A stretch of DNA of 64,000 nucleotides from Gymnopus androsaceus JB14 (GCA_009733575.1 ML769423.1:1-64000), one strand, 5' to 3'; positions 45,249-56,653 are shown, counted from the first letter of the stretch. Translations and numbers: made by a program. The notes: a model not told the origin generated them from the letters alone.

Positions 45249-46522
45249 CTAAACCCCATAAACCATCCTCGCATTATCCCTGGCAACCTTGAGCACCCAC
45301 TCGGAATCCACCTTATCCCCATCTCCACTCTCGTCCTTACTATTCACCACCCCAGCAACGAAACTCGCCGTCCAAGGAATCATCGCACTATGACTGAGTG
45401 GTAACCTCCTGCCCCTCAAGTCGTTCCCATTAGGCATGTCATAAAGGGATGCGTAGATGTTCGAAGGGACCATATAGGGTGCATCCGTTTCCAACAAGAT
45501 ACGTAAAGGGGAAGTGGAGATGGAGGTAGAGGAAGAAGAAGCGGATGGATCGGCCATACGTCGGACGATGTTGGGTGTATCGTGGTTTGTGGCAAAGGTT
45601 ATTACACCGGTGATACCGATGCAGAGGTTGGGGAAGTGGTCCAGAAGACGTTGGCCAAATTCTGGCGAATCGGTGAAGCAGTGGATGTGGATCTGTAGAG
45701 CGCGGTTAGTTGGTAGAAGCTGCAGGAAATAATGAACATACGGGATGATCTTTCGGTACATTCTCTTTGAGAATCCTTTCCGTATCGGCATCAGCCTCTC
45801 TTGTATGGATCGTTAGAGGTTTCTTCAGGCTAACAGCGTGTTTGACTTGACGAATGAAAACGGCCTGTTGTATATCTCGTGGAGAGTTATCGTAGTGATA
45901 ATCGAGGCCCATTTCACCCCAACCGACACAGCGAGGATGCTTCATCGCTTCCAAGCTGCGAAAGTGGGTCAGTTGGACGGATATACCAGAAAGCTGGAAC
46001 GTACATCTCAGCTTCGATCTGGTCGTCGTATTCTTTGGCGTTATGACTGTATTTCACGATAAATATTGAGCTATATAGAATAAAGATATAACTTACGGGT
46101 GCACTCCAATAACAAACCAATACTCGAGCGCTCCCCATTTCGTGTTCCTATCTTCTGGACTCAACGCCGAATCCGCAAACTCCTTCCAAACTTTTCTTAT
46201 AGGAGCCTCGCACCAAACATCCACGATCGCGTCCACGCGTTTCCCAGTATACATACCCTTGACAAAGTCGTACACGTTCTGGTATTTTGCAGATTGACCA
46301 TATTTAGATGTATAAGCCTCGAAAGTAGGAGGCTAGATGTGTATGGGTATCGACGATTGAGGCTGTCGAAGGAGGCGTTGGAAGATCAAAGAAGACTTCT
46401 GAAGGAGGAGAGCTGGATTTGGATTTTGATTTTTTGCCACTTCCCATTTTGGATCTAGTAATAGTGCTGTAGCGGTGGGCGAACTTGAATGGAGTTGATG
46501 AGATTAGCGGTCGAAAAAGCAT
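45249..46522 (-). CDS. TatD-family metal-dependent deoxyribonuclease (one frameshift)
   Basis: Exons 46522-46097, 46046-46005, 45955-45742 and 45692-45249 splice in frame. N-terminal basic, Ser-rich lead (MGSGKKSKSKSSSPP). Metal-site motifs: VDTHTHL (HxH), GWGEMGLDYHYDNSP (the E), TIHTREADADTERIL (H), IHIHCFTDSPEFGQRLL (H), ILLETDAPYMVPS (D). These are the residues expected for a TatD TIM-barrel hydrolase, implicated in DNA degradation and repair. Just after VDTHTHLAS the expected TFEAYTSKYG needs one extra T removed (near 46327). The remaining frame is clean, so I favour an assembly error. It is divergent from uS10m, with 185 bp between starts. Confidence 0.85.
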
Positions 46523-46707
46523 GGTGATTCTTGCTTAAATAGTAAAAATCCACGAATACTATTGGCTCAATCTAGTCATTCAAGTCATTTTATTTCCTGC
46601 TCGGACGAAGAGGCGCCTAAATTGGAGCTCAGCAATAGACGCGCGCTTGCCATACTTTGAAAAATACTCTCTTCTTCAACGCGGTGGACGGTCGGTGTAT
46701 CTTAGGG
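46523..46707. promoter_or_regulatory. Divergent intergenic region between TatD and uS10m
   Basis: 185 bp separate two divergent starts (46522 minus, 46708 plus). No canonical TATA box is apparent. The stretch ATTGGCTCAATC near 46560-46571 contains an ATTGG (inverted CCAAT) word. Bidirectional use is inferred only from spacing. Confidence 0.35.
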
Positions 46708-48399
46708 ATGTATAGAGCTACAACTCACGGGTACAAGTCCCTACATCAATTAATATCTAATACTCTTTCAAGACGCGCTAGGCTTCCGTATGTCTTGCGT
46801 CAAGTAAACTGGAAATTTCTTCTAATGTCCATTCTAGTCGGACTGCAGCTATCCATAGCAGCTCTACCCATTTATATCCTAGAAAGTCGACTCAAAATCT
46901 AGATGGCTTGGATGGCTTCGACCCGGCTTCAATACAAAAGTTGATAGACAGAGAGTACGTTCATGTAGAGCTCACTTTTCAAATGTCCTAATGTGTCTAC
47001 AGTGGTTTCGAGGGCATGGAAGAATTGTCAGTTTGTTTCTGACTGTTTGAGACACGCTCTCATTATTTGAACTTCTAGCGATGACCAGGACTCGATGCAA
47101 GGACCTCCAGAGTTAGTTAATAAGTCACTGTAAAATGTTCATTATGCTCAGTGTTATCCCTTCTAGAATGGCGCAATCAGAGGAGGAACTTTTTGGCACT
47201 GGGTGTGTATTATTTCCTGGTCATATCCCTCAATATACCGAGCAAATTCCTCCAGGCCTCCACAACAACAGATACACAGTCCAATAACTCCCTTACCCTC
47301 CGGTCTCGACCCTCGTCAACTTCCTGTCCAAATCAATTCCGTCGCCGACCTTGGTCCGAATTTTACCGAACAGGACTATGCCTCCGCCTTGATCCACGGT
47401 CGCTCAATCCACCTACCCTTTATCCATCCCCGCACGTACTCCATCCCAGCAGGCAACGTCACATTTTACTCCCATGAACCCCGTCTCCTCGCCCTCTTCA
47501 CGCACTTTGCCTCCCATGCCGCCAGCTCCCTGGGCATCCCCATCTCCAAAGTCATCGGTCTTCCTACTCGAAGACGATTATGGACGGTAATTCGCGCTCC
47601 GTTCGTGTATAAGAAGAGCCAGGAGAATTTTGAGAGAAGGACGTATAAAAGGATGATCAAAGCTTGGGACGCTGAGCCTGAGGTTATTGACCGGTGGGTC
47701 AAGTACCTTGAGAAGCATTCGATGGGAGGGGTAGGGATACGAGTGACCAAGTGGGAGAGGTTACCGCTTGGAATTGGTAAAACGCGTCTGGCGCGTTTGA
47801 AGGACGCTTTTAGAGTTCCTGCACCCGAGGGGATGTCTTCAGCGGATGTGAAACTGCTGGAAGTTCATGAGGAAGCCGATTCGGACGCGAACAGAAAGAA
47901 AGCTATTCAAGCTTTGGGGAGCAAAATTATAACGAAGGAGATGCAGACGCTGAAGGGGTCGATGACTACGACTTCCAATGGGCTTACAAGAAAGTCGAAG
48001 AAGAATGCATCGACCACCCAGCAGAATGGTAGAGGCGCTTCCGCTACGGCCACAACCGCTCCCCAGCAGAAGGGTAAGGGCACTCCCTCTCCCGCTACTC
48101 CCAAACCTACCACAGCTTCTGCGGAAGGGTCAAAAACACCTGCGCCTCAGCCTACATCGAAGCCAACTCCACCGGCGAAGAAGGGCGATACTTCTCCTGC
48201 AGCGGCGACCAAAGCTGCTTCAGCTTCTCCGGCCTCATCGCAGAAGCCAGCTAAGGGTACGACCGCTGGATCGCAGGCCAATGTTGCTGCGAAACAGGCG
48301 TCTGGAGATAATACGCAGAACGGAGTCAAACCTAAACAGCAGGGGCAAGGGTCGAAGGGGCCCGGGAGTGCTGCTGGTAAATCTGGTGGAAAAGTATGA
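46708..48399 (+). CDS. rsm10: Mitochondrial small ribosomal subunit protein uS10m
   Basis: Six exons: 46708-46787, 46883-46954, 47003-47026, 47079-47111, 47167-47202, 47256-48399. All five introns are phase 2, and the internal exons are only 72, 24, 33 and 36 nt. The product has 462 residues. The N-terminus MYRATTHGYKSLHQL is basic without acids and looks like a mitochondrial presequence. An acidic linker (DGFEGMEEFDDQDSM) follows. The S10 core: GRSIHLPFIHPRTYSIPAG, VIGLPTRRRLWTVIRAPFVY, KKSQENFERRTYKRMIKAWD, WVKYLEKHSMGGVGIRVTKW. A long Ala/Thr/Lys/Pro-rich C-terminal tail (about 150 residues) is not part of ordinary S10. The gene symbol follows yeast Rsm10; the assignment rests on the core motifs. 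Confidence 0.9.
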
Positions 48400-48474
48400 T
48401 ACGGTACTCTGGGATGTAATAGATATCGTAAGATAATATCCCTTCCATTCACTGGATCGTGTGAGACGAACTTC

Positions 48475-48730
48475 TTACTTACTTCTCGGTCTACCCACCG
48501 CAGCGCGCGCCCGAAACTTGCGACCAATAGTTTGTAGACTCTCATCAATCGGCAAATACCATCCGAATGCAGAGCTTTCGGGCTGCAAGACGAAAGAAAT
48601 GAACTCTCAAGTAAAAATTGAATGGACGATTTGGAGATAACGCTGTGTGCAAGTTTTCCTTTCTTTTGTGCGAAGTACAAGTGAAGACCCTCCTTTGCTC
48701 ACGCGATCTCTTTTTTTCTCTGCCGCTCAT
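48475..48730 (-). CDS. Possible small basic protein, 49 residues
   Basis: Exon 48730-48689 (MSGREKKRSREQRR) and exon 48582-48475 (ESSAFGWYLPIDESLQTIGR, KFRARAAVGRPRSK, stop TAA) join in phase 0 across an intron with a GTCTTC donor and TTGCAG acceptor. The second exon has clear protein character. The first is less certain because the donor is weak, so other 5' exons are possible. It is convergent with uS10m. Not recognised. Confidence 0.35.
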
Positions 48731-49204
48731 AGATACCTACTCGCGAATCTCATTCGGACTGATTATACGCTCCCACCGCTTTGAAGTCGCTCAAAACTTT
48801 ATAGCTGGATCGTTGTTAGAGATGGTTATAGGTGAGTTTGATTTTCGTCTATCGGTTCGTTTCCTTTGATCATTTTTGTTCGTCGAGTCCTTTCTTTTTG
48901 CTTATCTCCATTTTTTCGTTCACTCTTTCTGAGGATTTCGCTTCTAGCCTCAGTACCGATCCTTCTGCAAAATCTCCGCTTCTTTATGCTCCACCAATGA
49001 CGCCTATTTTCGACATATCGAGCGGGACCGCATAGCGCTTGGCGTCGATTCATTGTTTGTCCAGTTGAACCTGATGACTTCAATGACATCCAACCCATAC
49101 CGCTGATTGCATTTACCTACATCTACTCCGACTACATCCGGATCGTGACTTCAATGTATCGTTTGCTCTATAACCTTCACGACAACCAATACTTGTCGCT
49201 AGCG

Positions 49205-49590
49205 TGCCATTGACCTCGATGGGAAGAGCAGCTGCACTAGGGTCCCCAGGACCCTTAGAAGTATGGAATCAGTATAAAGACAAGGCTGATAGGCCGTTGG
49301 GGAAGTGCATCTGAGAGCAGTCGCAAGTTGGGTATGCTTGGAATTTTGAGAGTCTTGTGTGATGAGCACATACTCATTCCATGACCTGCCTTCATTGCAG
49401 ACCCTGATGATTCATCGCGCTGAAGATCCTGTGTATATCCTTCTTTTTCTCGCCGGCGAAGAGGAAATCGAGGAAGCATGTCAAAGAATCAAGCTGGAGG
49501 CGGATGACTTGCTAAACACTGATCCATCAAGCGTGGGCCCCCTTGTTTGCGTTCCGCTGTATTCCAGTCCTGCTTATTTACAGTGACCTT
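49205..49590 (+). pseudogene. DEAH-box RNA helicase fragment (Prp43/DHX15-like)
   Basis: At 49426-49586 the plus strand reads EDPVYILLFLAGEEEIEEAC, then QRIKLEADDLLNTDPSSVGP and LVCVPLYSSPAYLQ, then a stop. This matches the first part of the second RecA domain of DEAH helicases of the Prp43/DHX15 type (ILLFLTGxEEIExAC...PLYSxLP). A protein-like piece at 49210-49300 (VPLTSMGRAAALGSPGPLEV WNQYKDKAD) reads in the same direction but is not an identified helicase part. The walker, DEAH and C-terminal motifs are absent nearby. It is a truncated copy, perhaps captured by a transposon. Confidence 0.65.
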
Positions 49591-50572
49591 GCTGTCTTGG
49601 GAAGGAAGGATAGAACAATGGTAAATTACCTTGTAGTAAGCTTTAGAGTGCCCGCCAACGATTTCCCGGCTTGGGGACCTGGGGAGCGGAGCGGAGTGCA
49701 TCTGGAAATTTGCGTGCCCGTCTGACCTAAATAAGCCCCAATGTGTATGCTCCAGATGTGAATGCGCATGGTCTAAATGTGAACGTAGCACTCAGGCATG
49801 GCAAGTGGAAGTGTTAGAACTAGGTTCTACCCTTTCAAAAGTGCTCAAAATTGCCTCGAAAAATGCAAATTTTTGGCTGCAAGGTGAAATTGTCAGGTCG
49901 GTCATGGGCACAAGGGCCCGCCGAATCAATTGAAATGGTACACAGTATTCATAGGTCATCCAGTGTCACACAGTGGTCTTCTTGAGGATGTCTGCATTAC
50001 TGTATCTGTATACGCATAAGTGATGAAGGTCTTTTTAGAAATTGGTGGAGCACTTAAACTTATAGTCTAACTTGGAACTATCTTTACATCATCTCTCCTT
50101 TCCGCCATGCAGGGATATAGAGTTCATGACATTCTCATGTAGAATTATTTGTCACCTTGATCTTGTCACTGAACAGTGCCTCTAGGCTCTCACCAGTAAA
50201 GAGTAATTTGAGAGAGCAATAAGTAGATAGCTGAATGAACCTATAGTTTTCACAACAGGTTGCACAATGAGAGTGGTGCACTTCATTTTGCACTCTTTGA
50301 TCCGCATCATTTTCGAGCATCAGAGCATCAAAAATCTCGGCGCTAAAATCTTCGATGGCTTTTCCCATGACAGTTCATGGCATATCATCTTCCCCAAACT
50401 AAAAATTGCAAATTTTTGATGACCTCGTGCATCAGGGCTAGGCTTGCAATGATCCCCGAACACTTGTGCCGCCATAATGCAATTAATTTTTCTCCCAGGA
50501 ACTGTAAACGTGTCCTGAAGACTGAAAAAGAAGAAATTCATGCAAGTATGTATATAATAATGACTGCAAACA
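49591..50572. other. Intergenic, no gene recognised
   Basis: No sustained protein-like frame. Short overlapping frames lie on both strands around 50140-50650 without family resemblance. Confidence 0.4.
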
Positions 50573-50785
50573 TTGAGATATTGCCCATTGCATTAGATTC
50601 TATAGGTCCGAAGATTTTTGAACTTGTTTATTTAGGCCCAAAATGAAGGAAAACTATGGAAACAAAAAAAAAGCCCAGGGCAATTGTGCATAGCCCTTCA
50701 TTTATTTCGGGCCCAAATAAACAAGTTCGAAAATCTTTGGACCTATACTAGAACCTAATGCAATGGCCAATACATGAAAGGCTTG
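50573..50785. repeat. Small foldback / MITE-like hairpin, about 200 bp
   Basis: 50584-50650 pairs with 50697-50770 as an inverted repeat. Shared blocks in opposite orientation are ATTGCATTAG, AACTTGTTTATTT and ATGAAGG. The loop is about 45 bp and contains a run of A. Flanking duplication is not evident. No coding region. Confidence 0.75.
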
Positions 50786-51050
50786 AATGTTGCCAAAAGC
50801 TGTGTGCATGCTTTATGAATACAAAAGATGTATTGTGTGCCGCGCCCAAACTTGTTCCATAAATGGACAGAGAATGGACCCACACATCTGTTTAAGTCCA
50901 TTCAATATAATAACCTTCGTCAAATCTTAGGCTACACTTGAAGAGTGCTTCACGGGCTTGAAACAGATTTTAAACTTTCAATATACACAGATTTCAGTAC
51001 AAAAGAACATTGATTTATTTCCTCTCCCACAACCCATCCAATCCGCCTCC

Positions 51051-51379
51051 ATGAACACAGCTTTTCTCAATGCCTACGTGGAGGAGGTGAGAGTCATTTT
51101 TTTCATATTGAATGCTTCATGCTAACCATATGATATCAAGATCAACCGCACCAGAGACCCCAACAAAAGAATGATCATTTTTTATTCAAGCGAGTCTTTT
51201 TATAAAGTACTCGAAAAAATGGCTGCAGGCCAAGATGGATCGCAAATTGTGAGCCCCAGATGCTCACTCACAAGTCTAACTTATTTATTCTACAAAAGGG
51301 GCTGATTCGGCAGCGGGGCATTGTCAGCTCAACTCTAATTTCACACATTGTTTTGTTTTACTTACCATCGTTGCTTTAG
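51051..51379 (+). CDS. Possible small three-exon protein, 74 residues
   Basis: Exons 51051-51086 (MNTAFLNAYVEE), 51141-51248 (INRTRDPNKRMIIFYSSESF YKVLEKMAAG) and 51299-51379 (GLIRQRGIVSS, ending FYLPSLL and TAG) join in phase 0. Donors are GTGAGA and GTGAGC, acceptors ATCAAG and AAAAG. The middle exon has convincing amino-acid character. No family is recognised, and acceptor quality is moderate. Confidence 0.3.
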
Positions 51380-52199
51380 GTCCTCCGAAATCCACCAGCC
51401 ACATGCATTCAACGCGACCAGAGAAATGTGTAATTTTGTACTTATGGGATTAGATATCCTTCGTTTCTTTATTTCCGCCTCGCGGGCCAAATGTGGAACG
51501 GCGATAGTAGCTCAGTGCATGAGGTCCAGTCAACAACATTCTTGAATCTAAGTGGTTCAATACCCGACACATCTTAATAGAGGCATTTCGACAAACAAAC
51601 AATGTTCAGCTAGGATAGATATATATTAGAGATTGCATCGATATAATAAATGTATACTTTTTCCTCATTAAATTGTCTACAGATCTAGCAAACTTACGAG
51701 TTTATTGGGGCCTTGACTCGATAATGATCATACGCTTTGGAGACTTTCTCCGCCGGCTTCTCAGATCTCTGGGCTGTTGAGATACGAGGTGAGCGTGAGT
51801 TTGTCTTCGCTTAAAATCAAGCCGATGGTAGTTCATGTTTGTCGATTTCAGACTAGAGCGCCTTCATGAGTGAGGTTGAAGGTTCACGGGTGAGTCAGGA
51901 TATCGTTGAGGAAAACAGGATTATGGACACTTTCTAATCATCCTTTTGAGCTTTTCTGTTCGCACCTGTTTCTTTCTCTTCACGACCTTCTATGAATACG
52001 ACGCATACTCAGAATTACGTCTGTCTGATACCTTCATCGTACTTCGTCTTACTGTGTCTGGACTTCCCATGCTCCCCGCAAGACTCCAAGTCAGGTTTCA
52101 AATTGTTAAGCCCTCAAAGGATGTATGTAAATGTTACAGTATGAATTTATGATGCTTTCGACAATTTTTTTTTGCTAGCGGGAAACCCGCGGGAACCTG

Positions 52200-53950
52200 A
52201 ATTTCGCGATTTGGTGGCGGTGCTGCAACCAATTAAATGCCCATAACCTTAGGGTACTCGATTTTCAACATCGAGCCTCCCAATTGCCTAGTGAAGTTTC
52301 AAACACTCAACTTTGAGAAGGAAGATCTCGTATCCAATGTAGTTGCGAAAATTCTTGGCAATCACCCCGACGAGCTGGTTAACAGTAACAATTGATTTGG
52401 CTGAACTATACAGTGCCACTCCAGTGGCCCTAGAGGAAGAAGAAGAGGTTAGAAGGCGCGGCGGCCAATTTGACGTTGACAAAGCAAGAGAGGCAAAAAT
52501 TATCACCCTCATGTTTGGCAAAACTTCTCTGTCGCACTTTCCCAAGATCTGAGAGTGTGTTATATGTCTACTTGCTCGTCCCTCGGACTCGAAAGAAATT
52601 TCAAGGTCAGTGCATTTTTCTCTTTCGATCATATATTAAATAACAGATCCTTTGATTTAGTAACACAGACATCGACATGGACGAATACGCCATTGTGCGC
52701 TTGAAGCCCGAAGCGCGATGATAATTATCAGAAGGACCTCGACATTAACAGAATGAGAATTGAGCCGGACGATGATTACCCTGGCGAGGAAGAAGAGGCA
52801 TTGAGATTCTTGGATAAAATGTTCAAGCCAAGAAGGATTAATCAAACGGTCTGACTACTTGTCTCTCCTATCATTGACTTACGGTTTTGATGATATCCGG
52901 TTCCTAGGACCATGACAAGTTAACGAGTCTCCTTGCGCCAAACCTGCCAAACCTATATACGACTCCTGAAGGCGACTTATCCCTGGGTATAAACGAACAA
53001 TTCCATGGAAGCAGAAGCTTCCAGCTATCTATATTTGTTTTCTTCGGTCGCGGACAGCGCATGCCACATACATTTCTGGGGCAAGAGAAGCTGCAATTGG
53101 ATCATACTGGTTCACGGGCGTCCTTGCCGCACTTTCGCAGGCGTGATTATATTTCAGCGAACGACGATCCTACCGTGTAAGACGTCCTTTGGGGCTTGTT
53201 GTCTTCCATGTCAATTGATCCGTATCTCATAGTACTTTCCCAACACAATCATGGCCGTACTGTTTGCCTAAGAAAAGTCCTGACTGTGGCCCGAACCAGT
53301 TCAAAAAATATACACCGAAATCCGACTTTCGAATCAAAAGAGGATGTCAGCTCCTTGTTCTGAACAAGACCTACTCGGGGAGTCGGAGATGACCGATATC
53401 GGATGCTCCTGCAGGGAGCCTCGTTTCGTCCGGCTTGTTAATGTTGCCAGCCCAAGGAGCCTCTACGTGCTTCCTTGTATCTATAATGACGTGAATATGA
53501 AAACCACCGTGTATGGATTGTATTTATCGGATTCAGGCTGGGTGTGTCCTGCTCTTTTCTCATTGTGTTATTGTCACTTGAACTTTTCTTTCCAGGTGAG
53601 GTCTATAGCGAGAGAACTCAATCTCGTTGAAACGAAGGATGCACTTGCCTACCTCACAATATTATACAACGCCGCGGACTGTGACCCTAAGTTTGGCTCA
53701 TTTGTATCGAAGGCCGCCACGGTAATTGCAAGAAACACAATCGCCTCGACCAAAATCCGGCGGCCCCAGCGAGGACAGTGGTGCTGGTGGTAAGGGATGC
53801 TCAAGGGAAAAGAAAGAAAGACTTCCGTTCGAGCGAACACGTCGCCAAAAAGCAGGCTGGTGAGAATGCCTTGCATGACGCTGGGTACTTTTTGATTGAA
53901 TCTCTCAATGTGCGTAAATGACCTATATTCCCGCATATTTGTCTGATATT
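52200..53950 (+). other. Degenerate coding region upstream of the kinase-like gene
   Basis: Protein-like plus-strand segments occur in several frames: EPPNCLVKFQTLNFEKEDLV (52275-52335), NRMRIEPDDDYPGEEEEALR and FLDKMFKPRRINQT (52750-52848). After a possible intron come TSLLAPNLPNLYTTPEGDLS (52925-52985) and FFGRGQRMPHTFLGQ (53040-53085). VVLVVRDAQGKRKKDFRSSE lies near 53780-53840. Stops separate several of them (for example TAA near 53180). These may be 5' exons of the kinase-like gene at 53960 with frameshifts, or a separate decayed gene. Confidence 0.4.
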
Positions 53951-53959
53951 CAGTGATGT

Positions 53960-54638
53960 AGCATCGGTCCAATGTGTATCTAGGGAAAAGTACTTTCGGA
54001 TTCAACATCATTGTCAAAAAAGTCCCCCGATCCTCCCCCGAAATCTCTTTCCTGCAGAGATGCAAAGCACCAAATGTCGTTCCTCTGCTGGCGCTCATAT
54101 CGCATGATATTCATACATACATCATCATGCCATTCTTTTCTGTCTTGGCCGAATTTTTGCTACCAGGGCACACAGCAGAAATTGCAGACAAGTTATTCTC
54201 CATGAGCATTGATCTGGCAAGAGGTGTCACTTTCTTGCACTCATCCCACATCGCGCACTGCGATATCAAACCAGAGAATCTTCTGTTCGACAAGCACAAA
54301 AAGCTTATGGTTGCAGATCTTGGATCAGCTACATATGTAAACAGTGCCGAGACATTAGTACAAGGCTTTCGAGGAACGAGAGGCTGGGCTGCTCCGGGTC
54401 AGTGTTCTGCTTCATTTTCATGTAATTGAGCTTGACTTTCTTCCAAGAGATGGAAAAACTATTCTCCCCACTCCGCGCCGACTTGTACTCGTGTGGCTTG
54501 GTCTATGATGCGATGGCGGATGTGATGCCCAAGTCATATCAAGGCGAATCCACGCTTTTTGTTGGCGTTCTCCAAAAAGGCTCAGGAATGAGGACCCTAC
54601 TCAAAGACCTGGCCTCCACGAATGGATATACCTTCTGA
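53960..54638 (+). CDS. Protein-kinase-like domain protein with variant catalytic motifs
   Basis: Exon to 54397 and exon 54448-54638 join so that the APE motif is restored across the intron (GTRGWAAP|EMEKLFSPLRADLYSCG). Seen in order: NVYLGKSTFGFNIIVKKV (lysine present), NVVPLLALISHDIHTYIIMP, SIDLARGVTFLHSSHIAHCD, IKPENLLFD, LMVADLGSATYV, then the APE region and a short C-terminus ending NGYTF. HRD is replaced by HCD and DFG by DLG; the catalytic Asp and metal Asp are retained. The N-lobe is short and the C-lobe lacks its usual last part. It could be an active minimal kinase or a decaying copy; the upstream exons are broken. Confidence 0.6.
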
Positions 54639-54639
54639 A

Positions 54640-55370
54640 TACCCCAGCACAACGGAGGGATGCACCATCCCACCTTTCTGGTTAGCTTATTCTTGGACTG
54701 GCCAGTGGGATCTGTTGTATTGGGGCGTAGTATAGGTTCTACGTATGAATACCGACAAATTTTTTGGACATGGTATAATAATTGACGCGTCGTGTTGTGA
54801 TGGATCTACGTACTGTATGGCAAGTGCTCAAGCGTTCAATTCTCAATTCCATTTTCGGACTCGTGTTTTCTTTCCCTTTACAAGCATTTTGACCCCTGAA
54901 GTAGTGTACTGTTGCTTTGTATCATCATCCTACTTCGTATGTACCATATTTTTGGCAGTTACGTTCTCTAGCTTACCTCTTCTAACTACGCCATATAGAG
55001 AGAGAGAGCTCTACAATCACGACGGTTCATTGCTCTTTGTCCACTTCAGTCTCACAGGTCCAAGTATTATCCAAGTATTATCTTCGTCTTTGTTGAGATC
55101 GCCCGATATACCATAGTTCACGTACCCTCAACTCCATGTCCAACCTCATCAGTGTCAATATCGACCTCAACACTATCCCAAAGTCCATCCCAGACCCAGA
55201 CCTAACGAGAGTCGCTCCGTCAACCAGTGATCTCAGGACCGCGACGGAACAATCGAGACCCTGTCTGCGAAGATGAGCTTCGCAAAGACCTATCCATCGA
55301 GCCCGAGACAGGAGATTCGGGGGGAATCGTAGACTTTGGACCAGGTAGTTTTCTGGAACTGGGAGTCATA
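54640..55370. other. Intergenic, no gene recognised
   Basis: No conserved frame. A hydrophobic frame at 54745-55116 has no recognisable features. Sequence at 55130-55365 has protein-like composition (VNIDLNTIPKSIPDPD) but soon ends at the GCTATGG element, and no continuation was found beyond it. Confidence 0.35.
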
Positions 55371-56453
55371 CATCAGCAAAACCTGGGTGAAGGTCATAGC
55401 AGCTATAGCAATCTGTAGCAAGCCATAGCAGCCATAGTGCTATGAAATGCTATGAGCTGCTATGAGTTGCTATGAGCTGCTATGAGATCACCGAGTGCTG
55501 TCAACATTTTGACAGCTGTCACTCTTCCGTCAATAGTATATAGCATCGACGAGTCGTTGTAACTTCCCCAAGCTCCCTTCCTTCCCTCTCATAGTTCTTT
55601 TTTTTCTAAGTTGTTTCTGAGTCGCTTTGGCTCGGCGTTCTCAGTGAGTTTCATTCAAACCGTTCAATAGAGCTTATTAGCAGCGCGTTGCGAACTAGTT
55701 TTCAGTCGCAAAGATCCCAGATCTTCGTGCAAACTTTTTCGAAAGTTATGCTCCACAGTTTAAGCGCTTTCTTGAAAAGGCATATGGCCGGATCCCACCG
55801 GACGGTGACGTAAGAAAGGAATAACGTGTTTAGAAGCCCAACGCGTCAACATACCTTGACAAGCACTGTACACGCGTTGCTCAAGGTTAGTTGGGATGAA
55901 ATGAAGCTTTTATACGCGTCCCAGAGGATCTCCGTGGCGGAATTTGTCTGTGACCATGTTAAGAACATTTCGAGCTCGGCCTCAAACCTGTGCATGGCCG
56001 GCCAAAAAGTAATGTCATCATTTTTCTGTAGCAAAGCTTAGCGTTTTTCTATCCATGCAAACTAGTTCGCAACGCGTTGCTAATAAGCTCTAATATCTAA
56101 TTAAGTATTGCATACTATACTGTAGCTTTATCTATGCTATATACTAGTTACTGTAGCTCTGTTTTGCTAAACTATCCTACTATGTACTACTAATCTGAAA
56201 ATATATATGATTTATTATAATTATTTGGTCTCGCAAGTGAGAGAAACAATTCCGAGGACAACAAAAAAAATGAATTGAAAGACTGACAGATGATGCGATG
56301 ATGTGCCGTGAAATGCGACATCCATAGCAACCCATAGCAATCCATAGCGATCCATAGCTCTGGATAGATGGGACCTTGCTATGAGTGCTATGGTGCTATG
56401 AGTGCTGGATAGCGCTATCCAGCGCTGTCCAGCACACCCAGGTTTTGCTGATG
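55371..56453 (+). mobile_element. GCTATGG-rich non-autonomous TIR element, copy C
   Basis: It starts CATCAGCAAAACCTGGGT and ends ACCCAGGTTTTGCTGATG, intact inverted ends flanked by TA on both sides. It has CATAGC/GCTATGG arrays in both subterminal regions, the TGACAGCTGTCA palindrome near 55512, a TATATAGCA box near 55540 and AACTTCCCCAA near 55561, as in copy A. It is 1083 bp because a 423-bp MITE is nested inside; without it about 657 bp remain. No coding region. Confidence 0.85.
55669..56091. mobile_element. MITE nested in copy C (423 bp)
   Basis: The ends AGAGCTTATTAGCAGCGCGT and its inverse (one mismatch) form TIRs of about 33 bp, continuing through TGCGAACTAGTTT. They are flanked by AAT on both sides (55666-55668, 56092-56094). 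A TA duplication with the TIR starting one base further in is equally possible. The interior has no convincing gene. Confidence 0.85.
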
Positions 56454-56653
56454 TATACTCCACACGCGGCGCACTCTCCTGTCTCGATCATCGTCCGAAT
56501 CAATTCCATATCTGACCTTGGACGGTGACCGACCGATACGTGGTGGATTGAGAGAGAAGGAAAACTATAAGGTAGCGAGATTGCAGAGCAGGTATGCGGT
56601 CAAAGCGTTGGGCGCTAAACGCTGATCGCGACTTGTCCACGAACATCCATCTT

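Noticed and set aside
47168..47290. Reading straight through as MAQSEEELFGTG-CVLFPGHIPQYTEQ, ending in TAA
   Set aside because: An intron with GTGTGT donor (47203) and CAG acceptor (47255) keeps phase 2 and joins to the uS10m core, which fits far better.
51501..51574. Possible tRNA: TAGCTCAGTGCATGAGG and GGTTCAATACC at the correct A/B-box spacing
   Set aside because: Acceptor and T-arm strands do not pair (GCGATAG against CACATCT), and no standard anticodon loop is formed. At best it is a decayed tRNA or SINE head.
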